From Armatimonadota bacterium (GTDB lineage: Bacteria > Armatimonadota > Fimbriimonadia > Fimbriimonadales > Fimbriimonadaceae), in NCBI GenBank assembly GCA_025360125.1, contig JANYCU010000042.1, positions 1 to 54,365 of the forward strand: DNA of 54,365 nt. Reading direction: 5' to 3'. The notes under the pieces were generated by a model. It made no database searches and was not told where the DNA came from. It saw nothing but the letters and a program-made list of their open reading frames with translations. A program made the translations under genes and the position numbers. Of the stretch, positions 39,902-47,789 are shown piece by piece (within the stretch, counting starts at the first letter, position 1; every line of letters starts with the position of its first letter).

Positions 39902-41283
39902 TTGGCACGGGATTATCCCCAGCATCGTTTCGAGATCCAAGTGGATTTGTCTTTGAAAAAGACGGGGAAATCTATCGGCAAATCAACCTAGGATTTCATA
40001 GCGACATTCAACTGTTGGTTCAATCCGGACTTCAAGCCGAACTAGAGGACCTAGGATTGGTCGTCAAATTTGAGGAGGTCGATCTAAGTTTCGCCGCATC
40101 CTCGAAAGCAGCAGTGGTCATTCGCCAAGAGCGAATTAGGGTCATTTCGTACCCTTTCGAATGGTGCTTTAGCCAACTTAAAGATGCCGCGCTTTTAACC
40201 CTTGATCTTGCAAAGCGGGCAATTGATAAAGGCTTGGTCTTGAAAGATGCCAGCGCGTACAATGTTCAGTTTCAAAACGGCAAGCCGATTTTCATCGACA
40301 CCCTATCTTTCGAAGCGTATGTTCCCGGTCAGCCCTGGGTCGCCTACAAACAATTTTGCCAACACTTTCTCGCTCCCCTTGCCCTGATGGCCCACGTCGA
40401 CATTCGACTCGGAGCCTTTTTACAAAGCAACCTCGACGGAATCCCTCTCGATTTGGCCGCCCGGCTCTTGCCGATGAACACCAAGTTTTCGCCCGGTCTC
40501 ATGGCTCACCTTCACCTGCATGCCAAAGCCCAAAATCATCAAGGCTCGACAGGCGCAACAAAGGCGGTAAACCTCTCAAAAACCGGGTTGCTCGCAATCA
40601 TCGACAGTCTGTCCAGCACGATTTCGAACCTTCAGTGGAAGCCATCGGGAACCGAATGGGGCGACTACTATAACGATACTAATTACTCGGAAGACTCCTT
40701 TTCAAAGAAAGGACAACTGGTCCAATCACTGCTTCAGTCCCTCCCAGACTCAGTGAAATCTTGCTGTGACCTCGGGGCAAACAACGGAGAATTCAGCCAG
40801 ATAGCGGTCAACCAAGGCCTCCAAACGATTGCTCTTGACATCGATCCCGCCGCCATCGAAAAATGTTATCAGGAAGCAAGCAACAAAGGCGAGAAAGCCC
40901 TCCTCCCCCTCTTGCAAGACCTTCGAAACCCAACACCGTTTTACGGATGGGCGAGCCGCGAGCGTGACGGCATCAGTCATCGGATTGCCTCTGATGTAGT
41001 TCTCGCTTTAGCGCTGATTCACCACTTAGCGATTGGAAACAATGTTCCGCTCGGCATGGTCGCCGAATACTTTGCCACACTGGGCCAATACCTCATCATC
41101 GAATTTGTCCCTAAAGAAGATTCACAAATCCAACGGATGCTCGTCGCCCGAGAAGACATTTTTGACGCCTATCACCAACCAGGATTCGAAGAATCATTCT
41201 CGAAATACTTTGATGTCGTCCGAACGGAGCCAATCGAGGGCACCCTGCGAACGCTTTACCTCATGAAAAGGAAGGCTTCATGA
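39898..41283 (+). CDS. SAM-dependent methyltransferase with an N-terminal kinase-like region
   Basis: 461 residues. The C-terminal part has a methyltransferase motif I (SCCDLGANNGEFSQIAVNQG) and the acidic loop end ALDIDPAAI. Before it lies GLVLKDASAYNVQFQNGKPIFIDTLSFE, which reads like the catalytic loop of a kinase-like fold. This combined layout is known in putative nodulation or surface-glycan methyltransferases. The acceptor is unknown. It is coupled by ATGA overlaps to both neighbours, suggesting a role in decorating a cell-surface polymer together with the membrane phosphoesterase. Confidence 0.82.
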   Translation: MIGTGLSPASFRDPSGFVFEKDGEIYRQINLGFHSDIQLLVQSGLQAELEDLGLVVKFEEVDLSFAASSKAAVVIRQERIRVISYPFEWCFSQLKDAALLTLDLAKRAIDKGLVLKDASAYNVQFQNGKPIFIDTLSFEAYVPGQPWVAYKQFCQHFLAPLALMAHVDIRLGAFLQSNLDGIPLDLAARLLPMNTKFSPGLMAHLHLHAKAQNHQGSTGATKAVNLSKTGLLAIIDSLSSTISNLQWKPSGTEWGDYYNDTNYSEDSFSKKGQLVQSLLQSLPDSVKSCCDLGANNGEFSQIAVNQGLQTIALDIDPAAIEKCYQEASNKGEKALLPLLQDLRNPTPFYGWASRERDGISHRIASDVVLALALIHHLAIGNNVPLGMVAEYFATLGQYLIIEFVPKEDSQIQRMLVAREDIFDAYHQPGFEESFSKYFDVVRTEPIEGTLRTLYLMKRKAS

Positions 41284-42857
41284 CGGAACCTGAGGCAACA
41301 AAAGCCCCAGAAGCAAAGCGATTCAACATCATTCTCTATCCCATCTTTGTGGCGATTTTTCCCGTCCTATCGCTCTATTCGGTCAACTTGGCCATCATTC
41401 CAATGAAAATGATAGCCCGTCCACTCTTTGCCGCGACCTTGGCTTCACTTCTGTTGTGGGGGATATTCTCGCTTGTTTTTCGTGATTGGAAGCGAGCGGC
41501 AGCGGGTGCAACATCGCTCTTGGTCATGAGCTACCTATACAGCGCCATTCAAAAAATTCAAATGGCTCTCTACATAATTCCTGAGCGGATCTTCTGGGTT
41601 TGGCTCGGCGTGACCCTTGCGGTCGTTGCCGTCGTCACCTGGAAATTCAAATGGCATCGACTTCTGAACGTCTTGGCCTCGTGCCTCATGATCTTGACCG
41701 TTTGCCAAATTGGCTACGGACTATTTTCATCCTATCGCCTACACCAGGACCATGAAGCAACACTAAAAAACAACCAGGGAACTGCAGCCAATCGACCAGA
41801 CATCATTTATGTCATTTTGGACGGTTACGGTCGATCGGACGCCCTCAAAAGAGCCCTAAGCTTTGAAAACAATCCATTCATAAAGGGCCTGCAAGATCGC
41901 GGATTTTTTGTCGCAAAAGACTCCCATGCCAACTATTGCCAAACTGAACTTTCGGTCGGTTCATCTCTGAATCTTGATTTTATTCCTCAAATCCTCAATG
42001 TCTCGCCGAACGAAGTTGACCGTGCTCCCCTCGATGCGGTCATAGACCGCAACGAAGCCGCAAAATACCTAAGAGAAAAGGGGTACCGATTTGAAGTAAT
42101 TACAACTGGCTTCCCTCCGTTGATGTTTGACAGCGCGGATGTGAACTTGCAAACCAGAACCGGAATGTCCATGATTGAAGCGGAAATTGTTCAACTAACT
42201 CCGTTTGCAAAAGACTCGTTTGCGATCAATTCGCTCCAAAACCAACGGCGAGAAGGCATCCTCAATGCTTTCGACGAACTCTCCGCACTAAGTGTCAAAA
42301 GCCTCCAGCCTAGATTTGTTGTTGCCCACATTTTGGCTCCGCATCCGCCATTTGTATTCGGTCCGAAGGGTGAGCCACTTCGCTCAAAGAACAGCTACGG
42401 GTTTTGGGACGGAAGCGACTATTTGGAACACGTTTCGAACGCCACCGACTACCGAAATGGGTATGTTGGACAGGCCGAATTTATCGGGAGCAAGTTGCTT
42501 CAATCAATAGATGCTTTGCTCAGCACGTCTGGCGAGAAGCCCGTGATCCTCATTCAGGGCGACCATGGATCAAAACTGCGACTAGACCAAAATTCGCTCG
42601 CAAAAACCGATCTCAACGAATGTTTCCCCAACCTGATGGCATACTATTCCCCCGAGCCAATTCGGGGCAGCCTGTACGACAGCATTACCCCCGTCAACTC
42701 CTTTCGCCTCGTCTTTAATGGTTTGTTTGGGGCTAAATTTCCGTTGCTACCCGACAAGAGTTGGTATTCGACTCGGCCCCTCCCCTACCAGATGATCGAC
42801 GTCACTGACCGACTTGTCGACCATTCCGGCATGGATGCCGTGCCGATACCAAGGTAA
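41280..42857 (+). CDS. membrane-anchored sulfatase/alkaline-phosphatase superfamily protein
   Basis: 525 residues. Four N-terminal TM segments (residues about 14-160: IILYPIFVAIFPVLSLY, LFAATLASLLLWGIFSLVF, IFWVWLGVTLAVVAVVTW, LLNVLASCLMILTVCQIGYGLF) lead to an external catalytic domain. It has IIYVILDGYGRSD at the metal site, a Thr/Ser nucleophile candidate in NYCQTELSVGSSLN, VVAHILAPHPPFVF and ILIQGDHGSKL as the late metal motif. It resembles LtaS or phosphoethanolamine transferases in topology. It probably transfers or removes a phospho-group on a surface glycan. It is the last gene before the tRNA fragment and the accessory region. Confidence 0.85.
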   Translation: MTEPEATKAPEAKRFNIILYPIFVAIFPVLSLYSVNLAIIPMKMIARPLFAATLASLLLWGIFSLVFRDWKRAAAGATSLLVMSYLYSAIQKIQMALYIIPERIFWVWLGVTLAVVAVVTWKFKWHRLLNVLASCLMILTVCQIGYGLFSSYRLHQDHEATLKNNQGTAANRPDIIYVILDGYGRSDALKRALSFENNPFIKGLQDRGFFVAKDSHANYCQTELSVGSSLNLDFIPQILNVSPNEVDRAPLDAVIDRNEAAKYLREKGYRFEVITTGFPPLMFDSADVNLQTRTGMSMIEAEIVQLTPFAKDSFAINSLQNQRREGILNAFDELSALSVKSLQPRFVVAHILAPHPPFVFGPKGEPLRSKNSYGFWDGSDYLEHVSNATDYRNGYVGQAEFIGSKLLQSIDALLSTSGEKPVILIQGDHGSKLRLDQNSLAKTDLNECFPNLMAYYSPEPIRGSLYDSITPVNSFRLVFNGLFGAKFPLLPDKSWYSTRPLPYQMIDVTDRLVDHSGMDAVPIPR

Positions 42858-42873
42858 CCTTGAGACTAAACCC

Positions 42874-42913
42874 GGGCGGTTAACTCAGTGGTAGAGTGCT
42901 TCCTTCACACGGA
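42874..42913 (+). tRNA. 5' half of tRNA-Val(CAC), disrupted
   Basis: GGGCGGT (acceptor), TA, ACTC-AGTGGTA-GAGT (D arm), G and CTTCC-TTCACAC-GGA (anticodon arm, CAC at 42906-42908) form a normal tRNA-Val 5' half. From 42914 the sequence leaves the tRNA pattern: the anticodon stem loses its last two pairs, and no ACCGCCC closes the acceptor stem. A tRNA-like T-loop string (AGGTTCAAAT) occurs at 42933 but its stem does not pair. It marks the left edge of the accessory DNA. Confidence 0.75.
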
Positions 42914-42932
42914 GCGACGATGGGGCAAATCT

Positions 42933-42944
42933 AGGTTCAAATTG
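42933..42944 (+). repeat. 12-mer AGGTTCAAATTG, copy 2
   Basis: Lies 20 nt past the end of the tRNA match, where the T-loop of the intact tRNA would be expected. It may be the left attachment-site core of the element. Confidence 0.6.
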
Positions 42945-43072
42945 GAACGGCCGTGGCCCTCGTGTGTTAGTTTGTGTGCTAGTTCCAGAAGTCACTTGAA
43001 TGATACTTCAAAGGATTGAATCTGTGATTTTTGGACAAGAGATATCCCTGAAGCGAAACGTCAGCAGATTTT

Positions 43073-43300
43073 ATGGAGTATCAACTGAAAATTATGTCGT
43101 CAAGTGAAATGACGCATATGCTGAAAATTGCCCTTAGAAGCTCGATGGCAGCTGGAATTGCTGCCGGATACTCGGCGGGATTTATTGCAGGATTTTGGGT
43201 TGGATTAGCAATTGGAGTAGGACTGGTTGCATTGTGTGTCGGGGGATTTAATCTTCCAGAACTTTATGAATCAGCGCAACTTGCCTGGATTTCTGCTTGA
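43073..43300 (+). CDS. possible small membrane protein, 75 residues
   Basis: A short frame with one or two glycine-rich hydrophobic segments (MAAGIAAGYSAGFIAGFWVGLAIGVGLVALCVGG) and an amphipathic N-terminus. There is no clear Shine-Dalgarno site or promoter. The pattern of small residues in the TM region suggests tight helix packing, as in small toxins or holin-like proteins, but nothing else supports that. It stops 27 bp from the end of the convergent integrase gene. Confidence 0.35.
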   Translation: MEYQLKIMSSSEMTHMLKIALRSSMAAGIAAGYSAGFIAGFWVGLAIGVGLVALCVGGFNLPELYESAQLAWISA

Positions 43301-43327
43301 ATCCCCTGTAGTTTCCAGTTAATGCTA

Positions 43328-44536
43328 TCAAAAACCAAGTTTCTTGATGGCATCGACTTTTAAGCTTTCGTTGCCATGGACATACCTTCTTAGAAACGTC
43401 TCGACGGAGTGCCTCATTAAGTCGGCGGCAGTTTTGACGTCGATTCCATTCCGCAGGAGTTCGTTTGCGAAAGTATGCCGCAAATCATATGGAGTTACGT
43501 CTCCAAACTCCGTGTTAGAAACCATTCTCTTAAAGACATTTCGCAAATTTCCTGGCTCCATTGGACCGCCAGTCTCTGTGCAAACAATCCAGGCATTGCC
43601 ATTTTTGTCAAGCAAGTCAATAATGGATTCCCGTGCAGGCACACGAGCCGACCTTGCTTTAGTTTTCAATCTTGTTCGATGAACAATGCCAACTTTAGCG
43701 AGCCGCTGTGTCTGTCGACGTGGTGTAAATCCTGAGCCGTCGAAATCGGAATACTTAAGTCCACAGATTTCAGCAGGACCGAATCCGTGGAGTCCAAGCA
43801 GGACGATGAGATGGCGACGCTTATTTCTCCAAGTTCCCCCATTCCCAGGAAGCTCGTGATGGCAGAGTTTAAGCAGATCGGCCACTTCTTGATCTGTCAA
43901 TGCCCTCGATGTGCTCTCGCCATCCAGCGGTCTTGGTACATCAACGGCTGGATTCTTGGCAATAATCTTCTCGTTCTTGACTGCATATTCAAAAACCGAC
44001 TGAACCATGCCAAGATATCGAGTTTTTGAACTCCCACGCATTGGTTCTGAGGGAAAGGTTTTCTTGCCTTTTTGGGTAATCCGTTCCTGAGTGTACAGTT
44101 TTCCAACCCATCGTTCAATGTCCGCAGGGACAATGTTTGAGAGTGATTTTCGACCCAGTTCAGAACCCTTAATGTTGATGCGATAGATTTGCTCATACAG
44201 TTCCCAAGTTTTTGGAGACATAAGCTCTTGTTCCTTGCGTTGTCTAAAGGGACCGTCAATCACATCATATGCAAAGTCTTCAAAGGCGATCTCAGCGATC
44301 GACTTTATCGCTCTTGGTGTCAAGAATTGTTGAACCTTCAGCTTATAGTCCGCCTTCGCATCCTTAACAGTATCTTTAGCCGCACCGCAAATCCTTTGAC
44401 CTGTCACGTAGCCCGTATATCTGATCTTGCCGCTCTTGATCCTTTGTGGGGTTCCTTCGTGATCCGGTTGCCTGCTCCTTTGCTTCGGTGAGTTGGAGAG
44501 AGAGGACATCTTCAAGTTCCTGATGCCATTGAGCAA
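43328..44536 (-). CDS. tyrosine recombinase (phage-type integrase), atypical catalytic Arg I
   Basis: 402 residues with an N-terminal SAM-like core-binding domain and a C-terminal catalytic domain. Arg II (353, in PYDLRHTFANELL), His III (376, in LMRHSVE) and the tyrosine nucleophile (385, in LRRYVHGN) are in place. The Arg I position, normally in a TGLRxxE string, reads HGFGPAE with Gly253, and the His II position is Tyr350. Loss of Arg I usually abolishes cleavage, so the enzyme may be inactive or Arg may be supplied elsewhere. The start at 44536 overlaps the upstream HTH gene by 161 bp in another frame; a second ATG at 44509 is possible. It is adjacent to a tRNA fragment, as expected for integrases. 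Confidence 0.88.
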   Translation of the reverse strand: MLNGIRNLKMSSLSNSPKQRSRQPDHEGTPQRIKSGKIRYTGYVTGQRICGAAKDTVKDAKADYKLKVQQFLTPRAIKSIAEIAFEDFAYDVIDGPFRQRKEQELMSPKTWELYEQIYRINIKGSELGRKSLSNIVPADIERWVGKLYTQERITQKGKKTFPSEPMRGSSKTRYLGMVQSVFEYAVKNEKIIAKNPAVDVPRPLDGESTSRALTDQEVADLLKLCHHELPGNGGTWRNKRRHLIVLLGLHGFGPAEICGLKYSDFDGSGFTPRRQTQRLAKVGIVHRTRLKTKARSARVPARESIIDLLDKNGNAWIVCTETGGPMEPGNLRNVFKRMVSNTEFGDVTPYDLRHTFANELLRNGIDVKTAADLMRHSVETFLRRYVHGNESLKVDAIKKLGF

Positions 44537-44711
44537 GATCTGACAGACGAATCATGAAGTGCTTTCCGTCCCTCTTGGCCCGTATTTGTCCATTTCGCAC
44601 CTTCTCGCGAAGTGTGCTTTGAGGAATTCCTGTCAATGCTGATGCCAAGGAAATTCGCACGGGCAATTCGAGAACCAGTGCGAATGGAATGGATTCCGAT
44701 AGTCTGCTCAT
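44376..44711 (-). CDS. excisionase-like helix-turn-helix protein
   Basis: 111 residues. The central segment RISLASALTGIPQSTLREKVRNGQIRAKRDGKHFMIRLSDLAQWHQELE is a MerR-like or HTH_17 winged helix, the type found in excisionases and small DNA-bending factors. The C-terminal 35 residues are polar and run inside the integrase frame. If this is the directionality factor, its overlap with the integrase gene would couple their amounts. It follows the 251-residue protein gene after 18 bp. Confidence 0.75.
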   Translation of the reverse strand: MSRLSESIPFALVLELPVRISLASALTGIPQSTLREKVRNGQIRAKRDGKHFMIRLSDLAQWHQELEDVLSLQLTEAKEQATGSRRNPTKDQERQDQIYGLRDRSKDLRCG

Positions 44712-44729
44712 TGCTGTACTCCATCCGCT

Positions 44730-45485
44730 TTACGCCTTTACCTCTAGCAGTCCATTACTGCTAAATTCAACAGTAAAATTCATCTGGATACCGTTTACGA
44801 TTTCTGCATGAAGGTGGACATAAAGCAATATGGATTTTGAAACGCTCATGTACCGATCAACAGTCATCGATTCATCCATTGAATATGCTTTTTTTTGCAT
44901 TTTCTGACTTACTGCATTGAAGGGCCTAGTCAGTACATCTCGGCTCGCTACGTGACCTATATTGAGCCTGCCGAGATGGTGTTCCATTATTTCAGAATAG
45001 TAGATTGCGAGTGCGTCGAACCAGAATTGAAGAGTTATTGTCCCTTCAGGTATATCCTTATGCCAAGGAATCCACAGCAGATAATTGAGGTAATCCTCAA
45101 ATGAAATCTTCTTTGAATGAACTTTGTCAGTGAGAATTTTCGAAACTTCCCTTGCCCTAGAAATCGACTCATTGCTTTCCGCACCTAACCAAGAAAACGT
45201 GTTTTCGGTTATCGAGCGGTCATTAACATCCAAGCCCTTTTTTTGATTTCGCAATAGCGATTGTTTTGATGTCTGTAAAATGGCGGCATCGGTATGGTCC
45301 GAATTACTTGGCAAGTTAAACAGGGTATTGCTGCACATGTTCTTCAAGTTTTGGAACATGAGATCGGGATTCAATCCAGTGGATGTACCAAGGGTTTGAG
45401 TCATGAATCCTGCAGGAATCATTAGTGGAAGCTCCTTGCTCCGTTGGCTTTTGCGCTTGGCAGGTTGTGGGTATTTATATTTCAT
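44730..45485 (-). CDS. unknown protein, 251 residues, next to a GHKL ATPase
   Basis: No family recognised. The N-terminus is basic (MKYKYPQPAKRKSQRSKELP), then a polar stretch, then a helical region with many aromatics (YLNYLLWIPWHKDIPEGTITLQFWFDALAIYYSEIMEHHLGR). The end is beta-like (MNFTVEFSSNGLLEV). No signal or TM segment. It lies 72 bp behind the GHKL ATPase gene on the same strand and 18 bp before the excisionase-like gene, so it is probably cargo of the element. It could be a partner of the ATPase. Confidence 0.65.
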   Translation of the reverse strand: MKYKYPQPAKRKSQRSKELPLMIPAGFMTQTLGTSTGLNPDLMFQNLKNMCSNTLFNLPSNSDHTDAAILQTSKQSLLRNQKKGLDVNDRSITENTFSWLGAESNESISRAREVSKILTDKVHSKKISFEDYLNYLLWIPWHKDIPEGTITLQFWFDALAIYYSEIMEHHLGRLNIGHVASRDVLTRPFNAVSQKMQKKAYSMDESMTVDRYMSVSKSILLYVHLHAEIVNGIQMNFTVEFSSNGLLEVKA

Positions 45486-45557
45486 CTACCCATCAACTTG
45501 CCTACGGATGCTAATACTTTCACAAACGATTACTGGATTTTTTCCAAATCCTAGTAT

Positions 45558-47099
45558 TTACTCGTGGATTTCCTCCTCTTCCTTACTAGCCCACGTTGCC
45601 AGAAGCTGGTCTACCTCCGATCGGTATTCACTAGTCTCATGGAGTCGATTCCCCAGCACCTCGGCAAGAACACACTCAGCGATTACAAACCTTGCATTGG
45701 CCATCGAGTAAGCCGGGTGGCTCTTGTTCACGACGATTTGCCGTCGAACTCCATCAACACGCATTGTTGACCTTGCTGGTGAATCCCATGCTTCGATCAC
45801 CACTTCTGGAAAACCGCCAACCAATATGTCTTTCTTGATGGTTTCGTACCGAACGCTGATGTTAGTTCTGGTTACCGAGCGACCAGATCCTGGACCGTCG
45901 TTGGTGGAATTGATTCGAACGGTGACTGGCTTTTTGACCACTCTCTCGACAACTTCTTCAACGGTAATTGTCTCTTCGCCTTCGCCAGAGTCCTCTTCGA
46001 GAAGTTGCTCGAGTTCCTTGCGAACACGCTTTGCTAACCGCCGATCTCGGTCGGTAATGCGAACTGAATCGCCCTGACCGCGCAATTCGTTAAGAATCGG
46101 TGCCGCCTGATTGAGAATCTCTCTGCCAAGTTCACTCCAAAGACTCGTACCTCTATCAACGAAGTCGCTCTTGTCGACGTTCAGGGTGGTTCCGGTAAGA
46201 ACGAGCTCACCGTAGAAAGAACTCAGGGCTCCCTTTGCAAATGGGTTCTGAGAGAACCATTCGCCAGCAAGAATGAGTCGACCTTTGCTATATAAGGTAA
46301 GTCCTGGCTTAGGCTGTCTTGGGCCGCGGGCCAGCTTTCCAACCCAACCACAAACTGTTATGCCTTCCAATTTAACAGAAATGTCGATTTTCGAAATGTC
46401 TTCATCGAGGATTGGATCCGACGGGATAGCCAAATTGCCGTTCACTTTGATCCGAACTTCTCCTGCCTCGATGAGTGGCTTGTAGGTGTTCCCCAAGTCC
46501 CTTGCAAGATTCTCTGGGTCTAGGCGAAGTTTAGAGAAAGGATTAACAACTTCTAGCCTTACATAGCCGTGTTCTTGTGCGACCGAGCGAAGCTCCTTTG
46601 GCACATCGTTGAGATCTGCAGGCGACACGGAACCGTAATCCTTGAGATAAGTTCTACTTGAAAAGTCAGGGTCGTTCAGATGCCAGTGATGCTCACGCCC
46701 TGTCATTCGGCACCAAAGCCTGAAGCCTTCTCCCAAGTAGTTGATAGCTGCTTTGCCGCCGACACGGTACTGAGAGATCTCGTGTATTTCGTGTTCTTCT
46801 CCAGAGCCCCAGCAAATGAAGTTGCTCAGGTGCTCGACCGACATTCCGCGTCCACCGATATTTTGAACACGGATGAAGTCTGGAGTGATATCGATCGTAA
46901 TTTCGAGCCGCGAATCGCTACGGTAATTGACCGCGTTATCGACGAGTTCCTTGATGGCATGATTAGCCGACTTGAATACGCTTGAGAGTGATGGGACGAA
47001 TCCCCGGGAAAGAGACTCGACGAGGTGCATCGAGAACTTGTTTGCGTGATAGATTTGCTTGGCTTTCGCCTTAGGGTTAATTGGATCGTTTTTTGACAT
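45558..47099 (-). CDS. GHKL (Hsp90/MORC-like) ATPase
   Basis: 513 residues. The ATP-binding Bergerat fold is evident: the N-box ANHAIKELVDNAVNYR (Glu51, Asp54, Asn55), G1-type box QNIGGRGMSVEHL (Gly82-83, Gly85; the usual first Asp is Asn80), and G2-type box YRVGGKAAINYLGEGF. A following beta-rich transducer-like region and a long coiled-coil-prone stretch (ITDRDRRLAKRVRKELEQLLEEDSGEGEETITVEEVVERV) suggest a dimerising machine. GHKL proteins with such layouts occur in bacterial defence genes and in MORC proteins. ATG 47099 is preferred over in-frame codons upstream; AGGT lies about 8 nt before it. Confidence 0.82.
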   Translation of the reverse strand: MSKNDPINPKAKAKQIYHANKFSMHLVESLSRGFVPSLSSVFKSANHAIKELVDNAVNYRSDSRLEITIDITPDFIRVQNIGGRGMSVEHLSNFICWGSGEEHEIHEISQYRVGGKAAINYLGEGFRLWCRMTGREHHWHLNDPDFSSRTYLKDYGSVSPADLNDVPKELRSVAQEHGYVRLEVVNPFSKLRLDPENLARDLGNTYKPLIEAGEVRIKVNGNLAIPSDPILDEDISKIDISVKLEGITVCGWVGKLARGPRQPKPGLTLYSKGRLILAGEWFSQNPFAKGALSSFYGELVLTGTTLNVDKSDFVDRGTSLWSELGREILNQAAPILNELRGQGDSVRITDRDRRLAKRVRKELEQLLEEDSGEGEETITVEEVVERVVKKPVTVRINSTNDGPGSGRSVTRTNISVRYETIKKDILVGGFPEVVIEAWDSPARSTMRVDGVRRQIVVNKSHPAYSMANARFVIAECVLAEVLGNRLHETSEYRSEVDQLLATWASKEEEEIHE

Positions 47100-47130
47100 A
47101 TTTGTAACCTGCGGATTTCTCCTACAAATC

Positions 47131-47136
47131 ATTATA
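47131..47136 (-). promoter_or_regulatory. -10 box TATAAT upstream of the GHKL gene
   Basis: Perfect TATAAT on the minus strand, about 31 nt before ATG 47099. It lies between the XRE gene stop and the GHKL start, so the ATPase, the 251-residue protein and probably xis/int can be transcribed without the regulator. Confidence 0.5.
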
Positions 47137-47166
47137 CGTCTTTTCGCTATCAAAAAACTACTGTTT

Positions 47167-47526
47167 CTATATATTTTCGCTATCTTTAAGTATTTTACTT
47201 CTTCCGCCTTTGTTTCTGCCTGCCGTGATACTAGTATTTCCAGTTGGGTTTTTCAATGGATTTTCGATTCCTAATGGAAAAACTTGGTCAACGGATTTTG
47301 ATAGGGCGCGAGCGAGAGTATTTGCTGTACGAGTTTTTGGTTTGTTTTGGCCAAGCTCTAAATCTCGGATTGTAGTAAGACTTATCGATTTGAAGCGAGC
47401 AGGCTCGGCATGACCAAGTGCATCACAAAGGCATTTGAGACCCGCTCGAGTAAGGCCATCTGCCTCTCTAACGCTTCTCAAATTATTTGGAAAGGGAGCA
47501 ACTTGCTCAACCACTTCGTCAGCCAT
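47167..47526 (-). CDS. XRE family helix-turn-helix regulator
   Basis: 119 residues. The HTH runs through LRSVREADGLTRAGLKCLCDALG and SLTTIRDLELGQNKPKTRTANTLARAL, the second part being the recognition helix region of XRE/Cro-type repressors. An insertion of about 12 residues separates the two. The C-terminal tail is basic and Gly/Asn-rich. It is divergent from the serine recombinase at 47790, with a candidate operator around that gene's -10 box, and it precedes the GHKL gene on the same strand. Confidence 0.8.
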   Translation of the reverse strand: MADEVVEQVAPFPNNLRSVREADGLTRAGLKCLCDALGHAEPARFKSISLTTIRDLELGQNKPKTRTANTLARALSKSVDQVFPLGIENPLKNPTGNTSITAGRNKGGRSKILKDSENI

Positions 47527-47711
47527 CAGTTAGTTATAGCTTGGCAAGGATTCCAATTGCTGGATTCCTTGGAACTCGCTCACAACAAAGTTGGGACCCC
47601 GCTAAAAGTCTCCGGCAAAACATCAGTCGAAAAAAACCATGTAGGTGCCTATTCAAGGTACGGCGAATGGTCCTGTATGAACCTTCGGAACTGGCTTACA
47701 GGACTGGTTCC

Positions 47712-47723
47712 AGGTTCAAATTG
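47712..47723 (+). repeat. 12-mer AGGTTCAAATTG, copy 3
   Basis: Third copy, just upstream of the serine recombinase promoter. Together with copy 2 it brackets the integrase module. It lies beside an 8-bp inverted repeat (GTCCTGTA / TACAGGAC, about 47670-47705). Confidence 0.6.
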
Positions 47724-47730
47724 CGAAGAC

Positions 47731-47772
47731 ACTGTTATAAACTGTTGAACACGTATAATAGTTAATAACAGT
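47731..47772 (+). promoter_or_regulatory. promoter and candidate operator of the serine recombinase
   Basis: TATAAT at 47754-47759 is flanked by the inverted repeat ACTGTTAT (47731-47738) and ATAACAGT (47765-47772), with another ACTGTT at 47741-47746. A repressor bound here would cover the -10 box. The divergent XRE protein is the natural candidate. AGGA at 47779-47782 provides a Shine-Dalgarno site for ATG 47790. Confidence 0.6.
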
Positions 47773-47789
47773 ATCTTCAGGAAAACGAA

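Larger units (their letters stand above)
42914..47723. mobile_element. putative integrative element at a tRNA-Val, about 4.8 kb
   Basis: It begins at the broken tRNA and ends at the second AGGTTCAAATTG repeat (47712-47723). It holds a tyrosine recombinase, an excisionase-like protein, an unknown 251-residue protein, a GHKL ATPase and an XRE regulator, all on the minus strand, plus a small plus-strand membrane ORF. Composition is more AT-rich than to the left. The right limit is uncertain, because a serine recombinase and defence genes follow directly; the whole tract to the window end may be one larger island. Confidence 0.55.

Noticed and set aside
42914-42960. Functional 3' half of the tRNA-Val
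   Set aside because: Anticodon stem, T-stem and acceptor stem fail to pair with the 5' half; only a T-loop-like string remains.
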